A stretch of 64,000 bases of DNA from Corticium candelabrum. Taxonomy: Eukaryota; Porifera; Homoscleromorpha; Homosclerophorida; Plakinidae. Where the stretch lies: positions 4,782,493 through 4,846,492 of the forward strand of contig NC_085101.1 in the NCBI RefSeq assembly GCF_963422355.1, in the 5' to 3' direction. The position numbers and the translations under genes are program-made. The notes beneath the pieces were generated by a model that saw nothing but the letters and a program-made list of their open reading frames with translations, was not told the DNA's origin and did no database searches. Below are positions 12,982 to 23,381 of the stretch, piece by piece. Position 1 is the stretch's first letter; each line of letters opens with the position of its first letter.

Positions 12982-15060
12982 ATCAATCATTTTTAGTTAG
13001 CGCCTTGAGTCTGACTGTCTTCCAGTAATTGTTTGTTTAGATAAATGAAATGGCTCCAACAACTCCTCAGTGGGATTTGGATCACTTCAAAAAATTGAAT
13101 TCAATCGAGGCGTACATCTCAGCCAGTCTGTTCAGCTGTCTGGGCATAGCTGTCATTATATTATATTGTATTTTACAAAGAGCTGCGGTCTGTGTGGCAA
13201 CTGTCGACATTGGTCCTATAACTTGATCAAAAGGCCAGTTTTATTTGCGTTCAAAGACTCTATACGAGAAACCTATTCACAACCAGGCGCAACAACCAAA
13301 TGCTGCTGCTGTAATCACGACAAACAACTGAAATTTGGAGATGTGGTGTTAAAGCCGAACAAGCAAGTTTACGCTATTACATTTATGTTTATGCTGCTAT
13401 TCATGATACTAGCGCTTGCTGTCAGGGCATTTTGGGATTTGTTTCTTTTCAAAGAAACCGACCGAAGCCACTGCGTTCCCGGATTAGCTTGCTTTGGAGA
13501 CAACTCTTCGACACCGATAAATTGTGATCTGAATCAGTGTACAACTCCATCACCAAACTGTGACGTGGATTCATCCAATAGCACAATGGTGGCATGCTAT
13601 GAGCTTGTACTTGACTATCTACTCACTGGAGGAGTAGCAGCAGGTCTTTTCACTCTAGTACGTCTTCTCATACAACTTATCTTCTTTATTTTGTGAACAC
13701 ATGGAAGAAGTATCCAGAAAAACTAATAATTGTGCCGATCATTTAGGGGCTGGGTTGTCTCGTGACTCTCATAATTGTACTCTCCATTTCTGCTGTTAGC
13801 AACTTTATATTTGCCAATTTCCAAAATGCTATCCAGTTCCTTGCCGCATATGGGGCAGTCAACGTTGGGATATACTTTGGATTTGGATCGGTTTTGGAGA
13901 GCTGGTCGAGAGGTGAAAGACAGGTGAATGATGGTTAATGGAGGAACCAGCAATGATAGAGCATCTCTTACCTAACTGACGAAAGTAGTGCGTGGAATTT
14001 CAATTTCGTCTGGCTGCAGTACCCATGTTTGGAAGTGTAGTGATCGTTTAGCTATAGCTGCAGTTGGTTGATATCGCGTGCAATTTCCTACAGATGTAAA
14101 GCTGCTGTTTGTATTAGGTCGAAGTATCTACATTAAAAACATGTAACATCGCTATTGTGGTATCATGTGTAACCATGAATGCACAGCCTCAAAACATGTA
14201 TTAGAGAATACATTAATTAATTAACTTTCCCGTATGTTTTGCCCTAAGGTCGTTCGTTAGCTGAGATGTTAATCCAACTAGTCTACAATCAACAGGGCGA
14301 CTGTTTTAGTGTCATAGTGCTTGAGTTCGCGTCAGTTTACATAAGAATTAGCTAGAAATAAAACATCACACCATCATCACTAGATCAAGTGATTCCATCG
14401 CAAACCAATTAATGATGGCATGGATCGTACGTGTACATGTCATCATGTGACTAGCACGTAGTAACTATATGTACTACCGGCGAGCAGTACTATAATATCT
14501 AAATTTAGTTGCTTCGCTGTCTGTATATACGAGCCAATGTACTATATACTGGCCAGTGTACAACCCGTATGTATATCTGGCACGTGCACATCTATCGCAT
14601 TTTTATATATTTATATTTTGTTTGTTAATGGTAGATCAGCACTGCTTGACGTCGATTTAAAACACCCACTTTACACGCCAACACCCAATTGGATTTTCGG
14701 TGTTTGAGAGACCACCCTTACACTGTTTCTAAACGGTAAACCTACCTAGGCTAGTATAATAAATTATTTACCTACCAGTACAGTACCACACATTGTCTTT
14801 AATATGAACCAAGAACGGATTACTGTACGATGAAAATATGACGCGGTGGTAAAAGATCTGACTACGCGATACTACCAAAACTGTAGAGGAGTTTGTGCGC
14901 AACCCGGAAACATACGTAGTTGTCCAAACACAACGAACTAGAACGGCCATTTGCAGTCTATCTTCCGTGATCACTGATGCTACAGCTATTTGTATGCAGC
15001 CAGTGAGGTCTAAGCAAGAGCGTTGGCGAGTCGAACTGGTGATCCTTCTAGCTAGACCAT
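12982..15060 (+). repeat. 2.9-kb tandem duplication, second unit
   Basis: It matches 10160-12240 throughout, including the flank and poly(A)-like phrase. Differences are scattered substitutions and short indels, and the gene copy inside has lost its frame. Sequence beyond about 15060 no longer matches. Confidence 0.85.
13050..13974 (+). pseudogene. Broken twin of the 10230 membrane-protein gene
   Basis: The copy starts with the same MAPTTPQWDLDHFK sequence at 13050, but a net +5 nt change around 13165-13185 shifts the frame. The long middle part, from GNCRHW to the third helix, remains open in the other frame until 13696. There a missing T, relative to the intact gene, in the run before the GTGAACA phrase shifts it again. 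The next segment has Trp replaced by TAG near 13744. At least three independent lesions, with the glycosylated Cys loop still intact, suggest recent loss or very mild constraint. A shortened protein from an internal start is possible but unlikely. Confidence 0.88.
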
Positions 15061-15289
15061 AGAGAAACATATGGGAACTGAAGTATACCCAGCGACCCGT
15101 CTACACATTACCAACACAACTTGTTGTAGTCGCCATTACTAAGCTAAAACCGACACAAACTTGCTAGCCATGTCTAGAGTGCTACCTCGAAAGTTTCTTG
15201 CTCTCTAATCAAACACTCAATTGCAACCCACAAGTGTATCACAGTCCATCTACACCATAGATAGGCATCTACAGCCCACCACTTACTTT

Positions 15290-15615
15290 CAAATAATTAG
15301 CTAAACACAAACCCTATTTGTACACCTTTCAAGTTTGGTACTATCAACTTCGCCTAGAACGAGACGTTGCGATCTGCAATCAAAATGCAGCGTCTCGCTC
15401 GCAATTTCCAGAAGATACGGGTTTTTTCCACGTATTCTCCGGAAATGAACTCTCTAAGTCTACAAAGCCGTGTCGCTGCATGCGCATGCTCAAGTGCTTC
15501 CTGCTCAATCGATTCGTGCGGCTGACATTGAACTCGTCTCTTCTCTAAGACGTGCTAAACCACGTCAAATCTTTGGAGTCGCGAAAACAACAGATTTCTA
15601 GAGGTAAGCATGCAG
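15290..15615 (+). repeat. Isolated fifth copy of the exon-like module, ending in a splice donor
   Basis: It combines the CTTTCAAGTTTGGTACT and GATCTGCAATCAAAATGCAG phrases (as at 2150-2240 and 6608-6705) with the GCTGCATGCGCATGCTCAAG block (as at 2620 and 7100), and ends at AGAGGTAAGCATG. The two halves lie closer together here than in the copies at 2.1-2.7 kb and 6.6-7.2 kb. It lies upstream of the 22.5-kb paralogue on the same strand. Confidence 0.5.
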
Positions 15616-16740
15616 GTATGATAGCAGCTATCTAGGTGCTAGAAATCGCAGATGTCCACGCGATCAAGTTGTGTCGCACGTTCGCTGCCATACGAGTAGG
15701 CATAGTAAATGCGACTGCCTAGAAGGCCGTGTTTCTAGATACTCAGGCTGAAAGTGTCATGCGGGAACCGGACACTGCCAGGCTCACGTGAGTCTGGGGA
15801 CGCGGCTACAGCCGTCCTGAGCAGCTAGATTAGTTAATTGCAGACCACCCTGTAGATATAATTACCATTACACCTTTTACAGTACAGTAGTAGATTAGCT
15901 AGAGAGGGAGTCCTCTAGCTAAATGCTGTACGTTGATGTAAGTTGATTGTTTGTTGAAGACTACGGATAATAAATATGATATTGCTCTGGAACGCGGGCG
16001 ATAACTTATATTTGTAGCACCCTAGCTTCGTCTGCGCCAATCAGTGTCCAGTATTCGCTTACAATAAATGACATATCCCACTTCCGCTACATATTGACCG
16101 GTCAATAAATCGGGCCGTATAAGTGCCTGGGGCTACTGGTTTATCAAGATGTGAATTGTTTGTGCAGACCTGAGCAAACTAAACTGAGAGTTGTCCTTCT
16201 GGAAAAAAATTAACCGTGGTTACTAGGCGTCCAGCTATAGAAAGATACTCGCGCGCACAGAACGCTGTAAACCAGCTACATGGTAGAAGGTGGATACGGC
16301 TTTCCATTTTGCCTCCGAACTTCATGCACTAACCTTGCAAGCCAGTAGTTCATTTCTCTGTTGTTCGTAACATGCAGATCATGCACGTACCGCCCGAGCG
16401 CTCCCTCTTCAGTTGGCTGCTTGATTCTCCATTTCTTCCATGCGTTGAACACTCTAACCGCGCACATGCAGTAGCTTTTGTGGGGTTAGGGGGAACACAC
16501 AAATCAAGAAACTTATGAAAACTACTGGATAAAATTGGAAAACGAGATTCAGAAGACTGCTGATCAGAAACAACATCAACGTCTAGCAGTTTACTAGCTT
16601 CCAAAAATCAATAAATGGCAATTCTGCTGTTTCAATGCCCAAGTCGATTTCAGAACATTTTGCTACACAACTGATTTGAGCTTCCGCGCCTAGAGGATAT
16701 CAACGCCTCAGCTGGGTGCTACAAGCCGGTTATAGATCTT
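15616..16740. other. No recognisable gene
   Basis: Several short open frames on both strands lack family resemblance and splice support. Nothing else structured was seen. Confidence 0.4.
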
Positions 16741-16743
16741 CTG

Positions 16744-16930
16744 GCATAGCCTCGCAAGCCAGGCTCTTCCGCGCAGTCGCTGAGCTAACCGCACGTGAAT
16801 CACACGAGGAGGAGGAGCTTTTACCGGAATTGCTCCAGCGCGAGAAGAGCCTGGTCGCTTTCGAGAACGTCATAGTGACGTGGGACCCCCGATCCGGTTT
16901 CATAGCTTGCATAAGGCTAATTCGATTTCC
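16744..16930 (+). repeat. Inverted-repeat arm (pair with 17777-17945)
   Basis: From the phrase AGCCTCGCAAGCCAGGCTCT to CATAGCTTGCATAA the sequence is repeated, reverse-complemented, at 17777-17945. It has a few substitutions and one GAG unit difference in a short GAG run. The outer end is itself a near-palindrome (AGCCTCGCAAGCCAGGCT). The arms enclose about 850 bp of unrelated sequence. They may be two insertions of one miniature element in opposite orientation, or the arms of a single foldback element. Confidence 0.8.
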
Positions 16931-17776
16931 TAAAGAGCTCGTTAATGTAATTGCGCTGATACATGAAGCAGAGAGGTAGCCCTCCGCGGAGAGCGCGTCA
17001 ACACGAAATCCAGTGAAGCTGTTGATGGACAAAGTGCTGGTGAATAATGAGCGTAGGAATGGCCTACATGCATGGAACTGCTCCGCTGAACCTACACTCT
17101 CCAGCAACGTTTCTTTCTACTGAACTCATCTGCAGGTTTGCGCGAATTGAAACCGACGTAGAACTGTTCACCACTCTTGCGCGTCTACTCTGACATCTAT
17201 AGTCTGTGGGGAAATGGTGTGAGAACTGCCGGCCCAGTTTCACTCAATGGTTCATGAAAACAGTGGCCTAAAGCTTGTTGACCTCTCCACGTCATGATCA
17301 GATTGGCGTGTATTGCTAACACAGTCTATGTGACGGTACTTTCGACTCAGCAAGCAGCACTTTTGTACGATATTGGCTCTCCTCACGGTGAACTGGAAAC
17401 ATCTAGGCATGGGAAAACAGCAGTGCAGTGGACCTACCATGTTCAGGAAGTGTAGAGTTGACTCGTAGTTGCACGTGTACTACGTACGACTTGTTTCAAT
17501 GCACGGACTCTGACTGCTACATATATACACTAACCGCGTACAATGAGTTCATTTCTCAAACTACCGCGCTGCAGATCTAGATTCGGCGGTGTGCTGTTGG
17601 CGAAACTGAATGCTGAAAAGGAGTCGTGACACTGCAGAATATTACATGGCTGAGCTGTCTACGTACGTACTAGAAGCGAACGATGATGTCGACTACGTAC
17701 TTCGTGCAAAACAAGCAAGTGCGTGAAGCGATGTCGCGTGTTCTCAACTTTCATACCTACATGCTTACCTAATAGA

Positions 17777-17945
17777 ATTAGCTTTATGCAAGCTATGAAA
17801 CCGGATCGGGGGTCCCACGTCACTATGACGTTCTCGAAAGCGGCTCTTCTCGCGCTGGAGCAATTCCGGTAAAAGCTCCTCCTCCTCCTCGTGTGATTCA
17901 CGTGCGTTTAGCTCAGCGACTGCGCGGAAGAGCCTGGCTTGCGAG
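17777..17945 (-). repeat. Inverted-repeat arm (pair with 16744-16930)
   Basis: Reverse complement of the arm described at 16744-16930. Short frames that read through either arm are a consequence of the repeat and differ in length between arms, so they are not treated as genes. Confidence 0.8.
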
Positions 17946-17954
17946 GCTACTTCT

Positions 17955-18067
17955 GGCAAGTGTATAAACGAATACACCCCGCTGCGCCCAGCTCGTTAGC
18001 ACTCGGGCTTCGCCCTCGTGCCAACTCGTGGGCGGAGCGGGGTGTATTTCGTTTATACACTCGCCAG
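17955..18067. repeat. Perfect-looking hairpin palindrome
   Basis: GGCAAGTGTATAAACGAATA... on the left is answered by ...TATTTCGTTTATACACTCGCC on the right. The stem continues through ACACCCCGCT/AGCGGGGTGT, and the loop itself contains the small palindrome GGGCTTCGCCC. This is a miniature inverted-repeat element or cruciform-capable hairpin of about 113 bp, directly abutting the 17777-17945 arm. Confidence 0.85.
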
Positions 18068-18305
18068 CGGTCTCTAACCTGTACGTCTGCTAGGGTGACA
18101 CTGGGCATGATAAATCAACAAATACCAGAGACCACGCCAGTCAAAAGAGAAGAGTTGCACAGATGCTACCGGCTGCGCGAGACTACTACTGACCTTACGC
18201 TTTGAAAATCTGTAACAACTTCTGCGCAAATTATAGGGTGGACAGTAACGATCTTGGTATCGTTGGAAACCGCAAATTCCCGGATTTCGTATAGTAAGGG
18301 TACAT

Positions 18306-19504
18306 GGTCAGTGGATGGTCGGGCCATTTAATTTTCTACATTTCAATTTTCTACATTTCAATTTTCATGTTTTTATTTTTCAATTTTTAATTTTTAGTTA
18401 ATTTTTTTAATTCTTAATTTAATTTTTAATTTTTCTTTTAATTTTTTTGTAAAATGGTTTTTCATCTTTTGATGTTTGATTCTTGTGATCTTTAGATTTA
18501 TCTTTTAAAGTTTGATTTTTAGGCACCTATGTGCTCAAAACTAGAAACTTGAACGCGCAGTTCGCTTTTCTATTTCTAACATGAATAGAAAATAGAAAAT
18601 AGAAAATAGAAAATTGAAATGACCGAAGACACTAGACACAGCGGGGGTTTCAGTGGGGTCTCAACGGGGCTTCCATTCGTAAGCGTGTCTCAGGAGATCA
18701 CATCTCCAACACACAAGCAGGTGTTTGTTTTTACTTTACTTTCCGTCACGTGCCAAACCACGTTGGCGGCTCTTGACAACTCCGCTCTGACACACAACGT
18801 TGTGCCAGTGAATACCGAAGTCCCTAGCTGTGTAGGTACGCGCAACACGCTACCCTTACCGTAGACGAACCGGTTGGAGGGGAAATGCTATGAATATTAT
18901 GTTAGATAGGCTCCCCACTAGCTAGCGGATCGCCGAGTTGGCAACTGTGGTGACGAAGTATACGGAACGACGTTTGTTGTCTAGGAAAAATCGAGACACA
19001 ATTAAAACAGCGAAACCGTCAACCTACGTCAACACTACAAGTAGTAGACTGTGCGCTTTCACGGGCACACTCTAGCTGTAGTACACGGTACCGGTACCGT
19101 ATACAAGGGTGGGCGTGGTACTCTATAGCAGGTCACATTTTCATTTGCATGACGTCGCACAACTCACCAAGTAAACAGACATGCACGTCGATCGTCAACG
19201 CCTTCTGAACTCTAGTTGAAGTCAACTCAACTGAACTCTAGTTGCTCAACTCAACTCAATTAATTAGCTCAACTAACTAACGTAGAACAGTGTGCGGCTA
19301 CAACTGGGTCATAGCTAGTCAGCTAAAGCTAGAGCTAGTTACTAAGTAGACTACTATGTCAATGCTACGTATAGCTACTAGACTCAATAGTGATAGACAA
19401 TGATTGTAAAAAGAAAGATCGAGTTCTACCGTGTCACTCGATGATCTCTGGGCTGTCATTGTCGGCGAGTACGTTCACATCTGCAGTCAAGCTGCGTGAC
19501 GAGG
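18306..19504 (+). repeat. Left terminal inverted repeat
   Basis: It starts with GGTCAGTGGATGGTC, followed by an AT-rich section of TTTTAATTTTT runs (18330-18460), then (AATAG)n-type repeats near 18585-18610. An inner part contains CTCAACT/AGTTGAG-rich short repeats (19210-19270) and GGTACCGGTACC (19089-19100). Its innermost 67 bp are the reverse complement of the 3' end of the element's gene. Any promoter for the gene must lie here. Confidence 0.92.
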
Positions 19505-20251
19505 ACACCGTCTCGAAGAGTCTGTGCGGTACTCCAGTCGGACTATGACTCACTGAAGTGCTACCTCGATTCTATACGAGAGACGGCACCGATCAAAAGA
19601 AAACGAGCTTCATCGGTCACCGCCTCGTCAACAGCGTTTGGTTACGGCCAGCTGCAGTCTTTGAGCTCGAGCATTCATGCCTCATCTCAGGATATGGATA
19701 TTCTTTTCAAGATCGACGGCGAAGTAGAAGACGCGCTAACTCATCTCGGCCGCCTGGAGTCCAGCTTCGAACGAGTACACGAGCGACTCGAGAACATCGA
19801 AGACAAGATGGAGCAAGTGACTCGCTATCGGTTGCCATCGAAACGACGCACTAAATCGAAAGCAGCGACAATAGCAGCAAGAATGATGCGTTGCAAGATT
19901 TGCCACCTGTTCAGCAGAAGTCCGATATCATTGTCTATTTGCTGCCGACAATGGCTCGGCTGCGAACGTTGCACTTCTCAATGCGGGCGTTGCTCACTCT
20001 GCAACGCTACGTGGTCAGACGACAAACGTCCGTTGTCTCTTCGCGGTTTCGACGACATGAAAGAGCTCAGAAAAGAAATGCGAAATGAACTTGGGAGCGA
20101 CGTAGCTCACGACGACAGCTCGTGGGACACGGAACTACCAATCGTGTTTCCATCTGCCACAACCCAAGGTGCCGGTACCTCCTCGTCACGCAGCTTGACT
20201 GCAGATGTGAACGTACTCGCCGACAATGACAGCCCAGAGATCATCGAGTGA
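19496..20251 (+). CDS. Coiled-coil / RING-like zinc-finger protein of the palindromic element
   Basis: The open frame covers 251 codons and ends at TGA 20249-20251. Residues about 67-115 form a heptad-like helical stretch (EDALTHLGRLESSFERVHER). A basic stretch (RYRLPSKRRTKSK) follows, then a cysteine-rich domain at about 130-185: CKIC, a CC pair, GCERC, CGRCSLC, then LSLRGFDDM. That order resembles RING/treble-clef zinc domains seen in uncharacterised, often transposon-associated invertebrate proteins. The C-terminus is acidic and Ser/Thr-rich. There is no in-frame ATG before residue 67; the frame is open upstream only to a TGA at 19442. The true start is therefore either that Met or an upstream exon spliced at an acceptor such as the one ending at 19486. 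The last 23 residues are encoded by the inverted repeat. Possible E3 ligase or DNA-binding accessory protein; function unproven. Confidence 0.7.
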   Translation: MTRTPSRRVCAVLQSDYDSLKCYLDSIRETAPIKRKRASSVTASSTAFGYGQLQSLSSSIHASSQDMDILFKIDGEVEDALTHLGRLESSFERVHERLENIEDKMEQVTRYRLPSKRRTKSKAATIAARMMRCKICHLFSRSPISLSICCRQWLGCERCTSQCGRCSLCNATWSDDKRPLSLRGFDDMKELRKEMRNELGSDVAHDDSSWDTELPIVFPSATTQGAGTSSSRSLTADVNVLADNDSPEIIE

Positions 20252-21355
20252 CACGGTAGAACTCGATCTTTCTTTTTACAATCATTGTCTATCACTATTG
20301 AGTCTAGTAGCTATACGTAGCATTGACATAGTAGTCTACTTAGTAACTAGCTCTAGCTTTAGCTGACTAGCTATGACCCAGTTGTAGCCGCACACTGTTC
20401 TACGTTAGTTAGTTGAGCTAATTAATTGAGTTGAGTTGAGCAACTAGAGTTCAGTTGAGTTGACTTCAACTAGAGTTCAGAAGGCGTTGACGATCGACGT
20501 GCATGTCTGTTTACTTGGTGAGTTGTGCGACGTCATGCAAATGAAAATGTGACCTGCTATAGAGTACCACGCCCACCCTTGTATACGGTACCGGTACCGT
20601 GTACTATATCTAGAGTGTGCCCGTGAAAGCGCACAGTCTACTACTTGTAGTGTTGACGTAGGTTGACGGTTTCGCTGTTTTAATTGTGTCTCGATTTTTC
20701 CTAGACAACAAACGTCGTTCCGTATACTTCGTCACCACAGTTGCCAACTCGGCGATCCGCTAGCTAGTGAGGAGCCTATCTAACATAATATTCATAGCAT
20801 TTCCCCTCCAACCGGTTCGTCTACGGTAAGGGTAGCGTGTTGCGCGTACCTACACAGCTAGGGACTTCGGTATTCACTGGCACAACGTTGTGTGTCAGAG
20901 CGGAGTTGTGAGCTGCCAACGTGGTTTGGCATGTGACGGACAGTAAAGTAAAAACAAACACCTGCTTGTGTGTTGGAAATGTGATCTCCTGAGACACGCT
21001 TACGAATGGAAGCCCCGCTGAGACCCCGCTGAGACCCCCGCTGTGTCTAGTGTCTTCGGTCGTTTTCAATTTTCTATTTTCTATTTTCTATTTTCTATTC
21101 ATGTTAGAAATAGAAAAGCGAACTGCGCGTTCAAGTTTCTAGTTTTGAGCACATAGGTGCCTAAAAATCAAACTTTAAAAGATAAATCTAAAGATCACAA
21201 GAATCAAACATCAAAAGATGAAAAACCATTTTACAAAAAAATTAAAAGAAAAATTAAAAATTAAAAATTAAAAATTAACTAAAAATTGAAAATTGAAAAA
21301 TAAAAAGATGAAAATTGAAATGTAGAAAATTAAATGGCCGGACCATCCACTGACC
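20181..21355 (-). repeat. Right terminal inverted repeat
   Basis: Reverse complement of the left repeat. Its inner end encodes the last 24 codons, stop included, of the RING-like gene, so the repeat is partly coding on this side. It may also carry a second promoter facing the gene's 3' end, since the same sequence drives the gene on the left. Confidence 0.92.
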
Positions 21356-21361
21356 GTACAT

Positions 21362-22080
21362 ACCGACGGCGTATGTATTACACAGGCGGTTTGATAAGGC
21401 TTTTGCATATCAAGAGTCGTTAGGGTTCTTATATAACTCATGATTTGTATGCCCATTGGTTGTTAATTAAGCTGAGTACGTAAGTCTTACCTTTTACTTG
21501 TTTGTCAGTAACCATTCTGTAACTAATTAGATGGAGTCTAAGTGCGTTGGCCGGCATATCAAATCATCTGCGCGTTATTGTAGCTCGCTAGCGTGCTTTA
21601 ATTTGGATGGTACAGCAGTTGCGAACTTCAAGGCCCCATATGTTGGTCAGTTCGTTTTTGGAGCAACTTCCGGTGAGATGGTTGTTGTCATCGCTCTTCG
21701 AGTACAATTTGACTTGTTTTCCTGTTTTGAACGTTTCACTGACGCTTCCGCCGAGTCAATGGTACAATTTTCCATGCTATTTGCGTGCCAATGTTGCAAA
21801 CCCTGAGCTATTAGTTAAGTCTGATTAGTGACTCTCAGATCACACTACAGTTTATTAATTAACCGTCATCGCTAACCCTATAAATTTGTGAAAAACGGTA
21901 AAATCCAGGGCATGAAAAATAGCAACCCGAAACCCGCCACCCCTTCTCTAGAAGAGTTGAATGTTGGCTGCGCTAACTGCTATGTCAGTGACTAACGAGA
22001 ACCTGCATCTTTACCGACGCGTGAAATATTCCACGTAGTTTGTTCACATAACTCCTCTGTAGAAATACAAATATTTCGTA
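21362..22080. other. No recognisable gene
   Basis: Two overlapping short frames at 21531-21828 have no family resemblance and no splice support. No repeats of note. Confidence 0.4.
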
Positions 22081-22083
22081 ACA

Positions 22084-22237
22084 TATATATATATATATAT
22101 ATATTGAATACACACACGCACGCACGCACGCACGCACGCACACACACACGCGCGCGCGCGCACACACACACACACGCGCGCGCGCGCACACACACACACG
22201 CACACACACACACACACGCGCGCGCGCGCACACACAC

Positions 22238-22270
<33 letters not shown>

Positions 22271-22271
22271 G
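22084..22271. repeat. (TA)n, (CACG)n and alternating (CA)n/(CG)n microsatellite
   Basis: A TA tract is followed by GCAC repeats and then four blocks in which (CA)n alternates with CGCGCGCGCG. Long alternating purine-pyrimidine runs with CG blocks are the strongest kind of Z-DNA-forming sequence. The tract lies about 240 bp before the start codon of the 22509 gene and may sit in its 5' intron or promoter. Frames through it are artefacts. Confidence 0.95.
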
Positions 22272-22508
22272 CACAGCACAGCTGCAGCAGCAGATTTATT
22301 ACGTGATAAGAAATTGCCTTACGGGTACATATGCTTACACCTTAGTATTAAAAAGCACCTTGTCTACTTTCAATATGTCTTGGCATGTATTGGACGGTGC
22401 CAAGTGTAACAACATGAATTAGCAGATTATAGATATCAGCCTATGCTGTATGTACCTTTAGCCTTGACTCCGACCATCTACCAGTGATTGTTTGTTGAGA
22501 AAAATCAA

Positions 22509-23381
22509 ATGGCTCAAACAACTCCTCAATGGACATACGGACGCTTCCGGGTGTTGGGTGCAGTCGGGCCAATCATCACAACACTTCTCCTCGTGATTAT
22601 GTTTATTAATGTCATTATATTACGAAAAAGCAAGTGGTTTTATAACAACGTGATAAAAGAGCTAGTCTTATTTGCTTTCAAAGACACCATACAAGAAACC
22701 TGTTCAAGACGAGGCGCAACAAGCAAATGCTGCTGCTGTACTCACGGAAGTCAACTAAAATTTGGAGATGTGGCAGTAAAGCAAGACAAAGAAGTTCACA
22801 CTATTCTCTTTCTGCATATTTTGCTATGGATTATGCTCGTCTTTGCTATCGCAGCATTTTGGGATATGTTTCTTTTCAAAAAAAGCGAGCAATGCTTATG
22901 CGTCCCCGGATTAGCTTGTTTTCTCGCCAATCGCTCTTACTCTTCCAAACCAGTCCAGTGTAATCTGAAACCGTGTACAACTCTGCCACCAAACTGCGAC
23001 GTAGAATCATTGAACAACACAATGCTGGAATGTTTTGAACTTGTACTTGACTATTCACTCGCTGGAGGAGTCGCAGCAGGTCTTTTCTATCTAACACAGT
23101 TGATTTGCCAACTTGTCTTCACTGTTCTCTTAAACATATGGAAACGGTATCCAGAAACACAAAAACTAAGATATGCGCAGATCATCCTCTTTCTTGTGTT
23201 GCTTGCTGTCGTGATTTTGGTGACTGAAATTCCTGCCATTAAAAATATAGTCTATGACGATGTTGTACATGGCATACAGTTCTTCGCCTGGTATCTAACA
23301 TTTGCTCTGGGGATTTTGTTTCCCTGTCGAGATTTGTTGGAGAAGCCAACGATGCTAGCATGGTCACGAGAATCCCTTTGA
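22509..23381 (+). CDS. Five-helix membrane protein, second intact family member
   Basis: This 290-residue paralogue of the gene at 10230 shares MAxTTPQW, FAFKDTIQETCS, the CCCC run followed by LKFGDVAV, the CVPGLACF phrase, TTxxPNCDV and DYxLAGGVAAGLF. It is diverged elsewhere, especially in helix 1 and the C-terminal tail. N-glycosylation sequons are kept in the Cys-rich loop (NRS, NNT). The start is placed at the conserved Met at 22509; an in-frame Met seven codons earlier lies within what is untranslated sequence in the other copies. A conserved acceptor-like CTACCAG precedes it. Retention of the extracellular cysteine pattern in two diverged copies argues for a working protein. Function unknown. 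Confidence 0.85.
   Translation: MAQTTPQWTYGRFRVLGAVGPIITTLLLVIMFINVIILRKSKWFYNNVIKELVLFAFKDTIQETCSRRGATSKCCCCTHGSQLKFGDVAVKQDKEVHTILFLHILLWIMLVFAIAAFWDMFLFKKSEQCLCVPGLACFLANRSYSSKPVQCNLKPCTTLPPNCDVESLNNTMLECFELVLDYSLAGGVAAGLFYLTQLICQLVFTVLLNIWKRYPETQKLRYAQIILFLVLLAVVILVTEIPAIKNIVYDDVVHGIQFFAWYLTFALGILFPCRDLLEKPTMLAWSRESL

Larger units (their letters stand above)
18306..21355. mobile_element. Palindromic transposable element: 1.2-kb TIRs, 6-bp target duplication, single RING-like gene
   Basis: The left repeat 18306-19504 and right repeat 20181-21355 are near-perfect reverse complements, with a few substitutions and short indels (for example an extra ~11 bp near 21020). Both ends start GGTCAGTGGATGGTC and are flanked by GTACAT (18300-18305, 21356-21361), a 6-bp target duplication. 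The unique centre is only 676 bp and carries one gene, read left to right. Long repeats plus a 6-bp duplication recall Polinton/Maverick elements, but no polymerase, integrase or capsid gene is present and the terminal bases differ. It may therefore be a non-autonomous derivative or a different class. Near-identity of the arms implies recent insertion or ongoing correction between arms. Confidence 0.9.

Noticed and set aside
18619-18864. An 81-codon frame in the left TIR with a counterpart in the right TIR (20821-21069)
   Set aside because: Present twice only because the TIR is repeated. The copies differ by an in-frame insertion and there is no recognisable domain or codon bias. Kept only as part of the repeat.
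18306-21355. Calling the palindromic element a Polinton/Maverick outright
   Set aside because: Only TIR length and the 6-bp duplication agree. No polymerase B, integrase, protease, ATPase or capsid gene is present and the termini do not begin with the usual bases.
21985-22409. Cys/Val- and Thr/His-repeat frames
   Set aside because: Translation of (CA)n/(CG)n microsatellite; same for frames at 32477-32765, 33526-34130, 35439-35988, 39327-39786, 39997-40284, 43028-43463 and 61495-62032.
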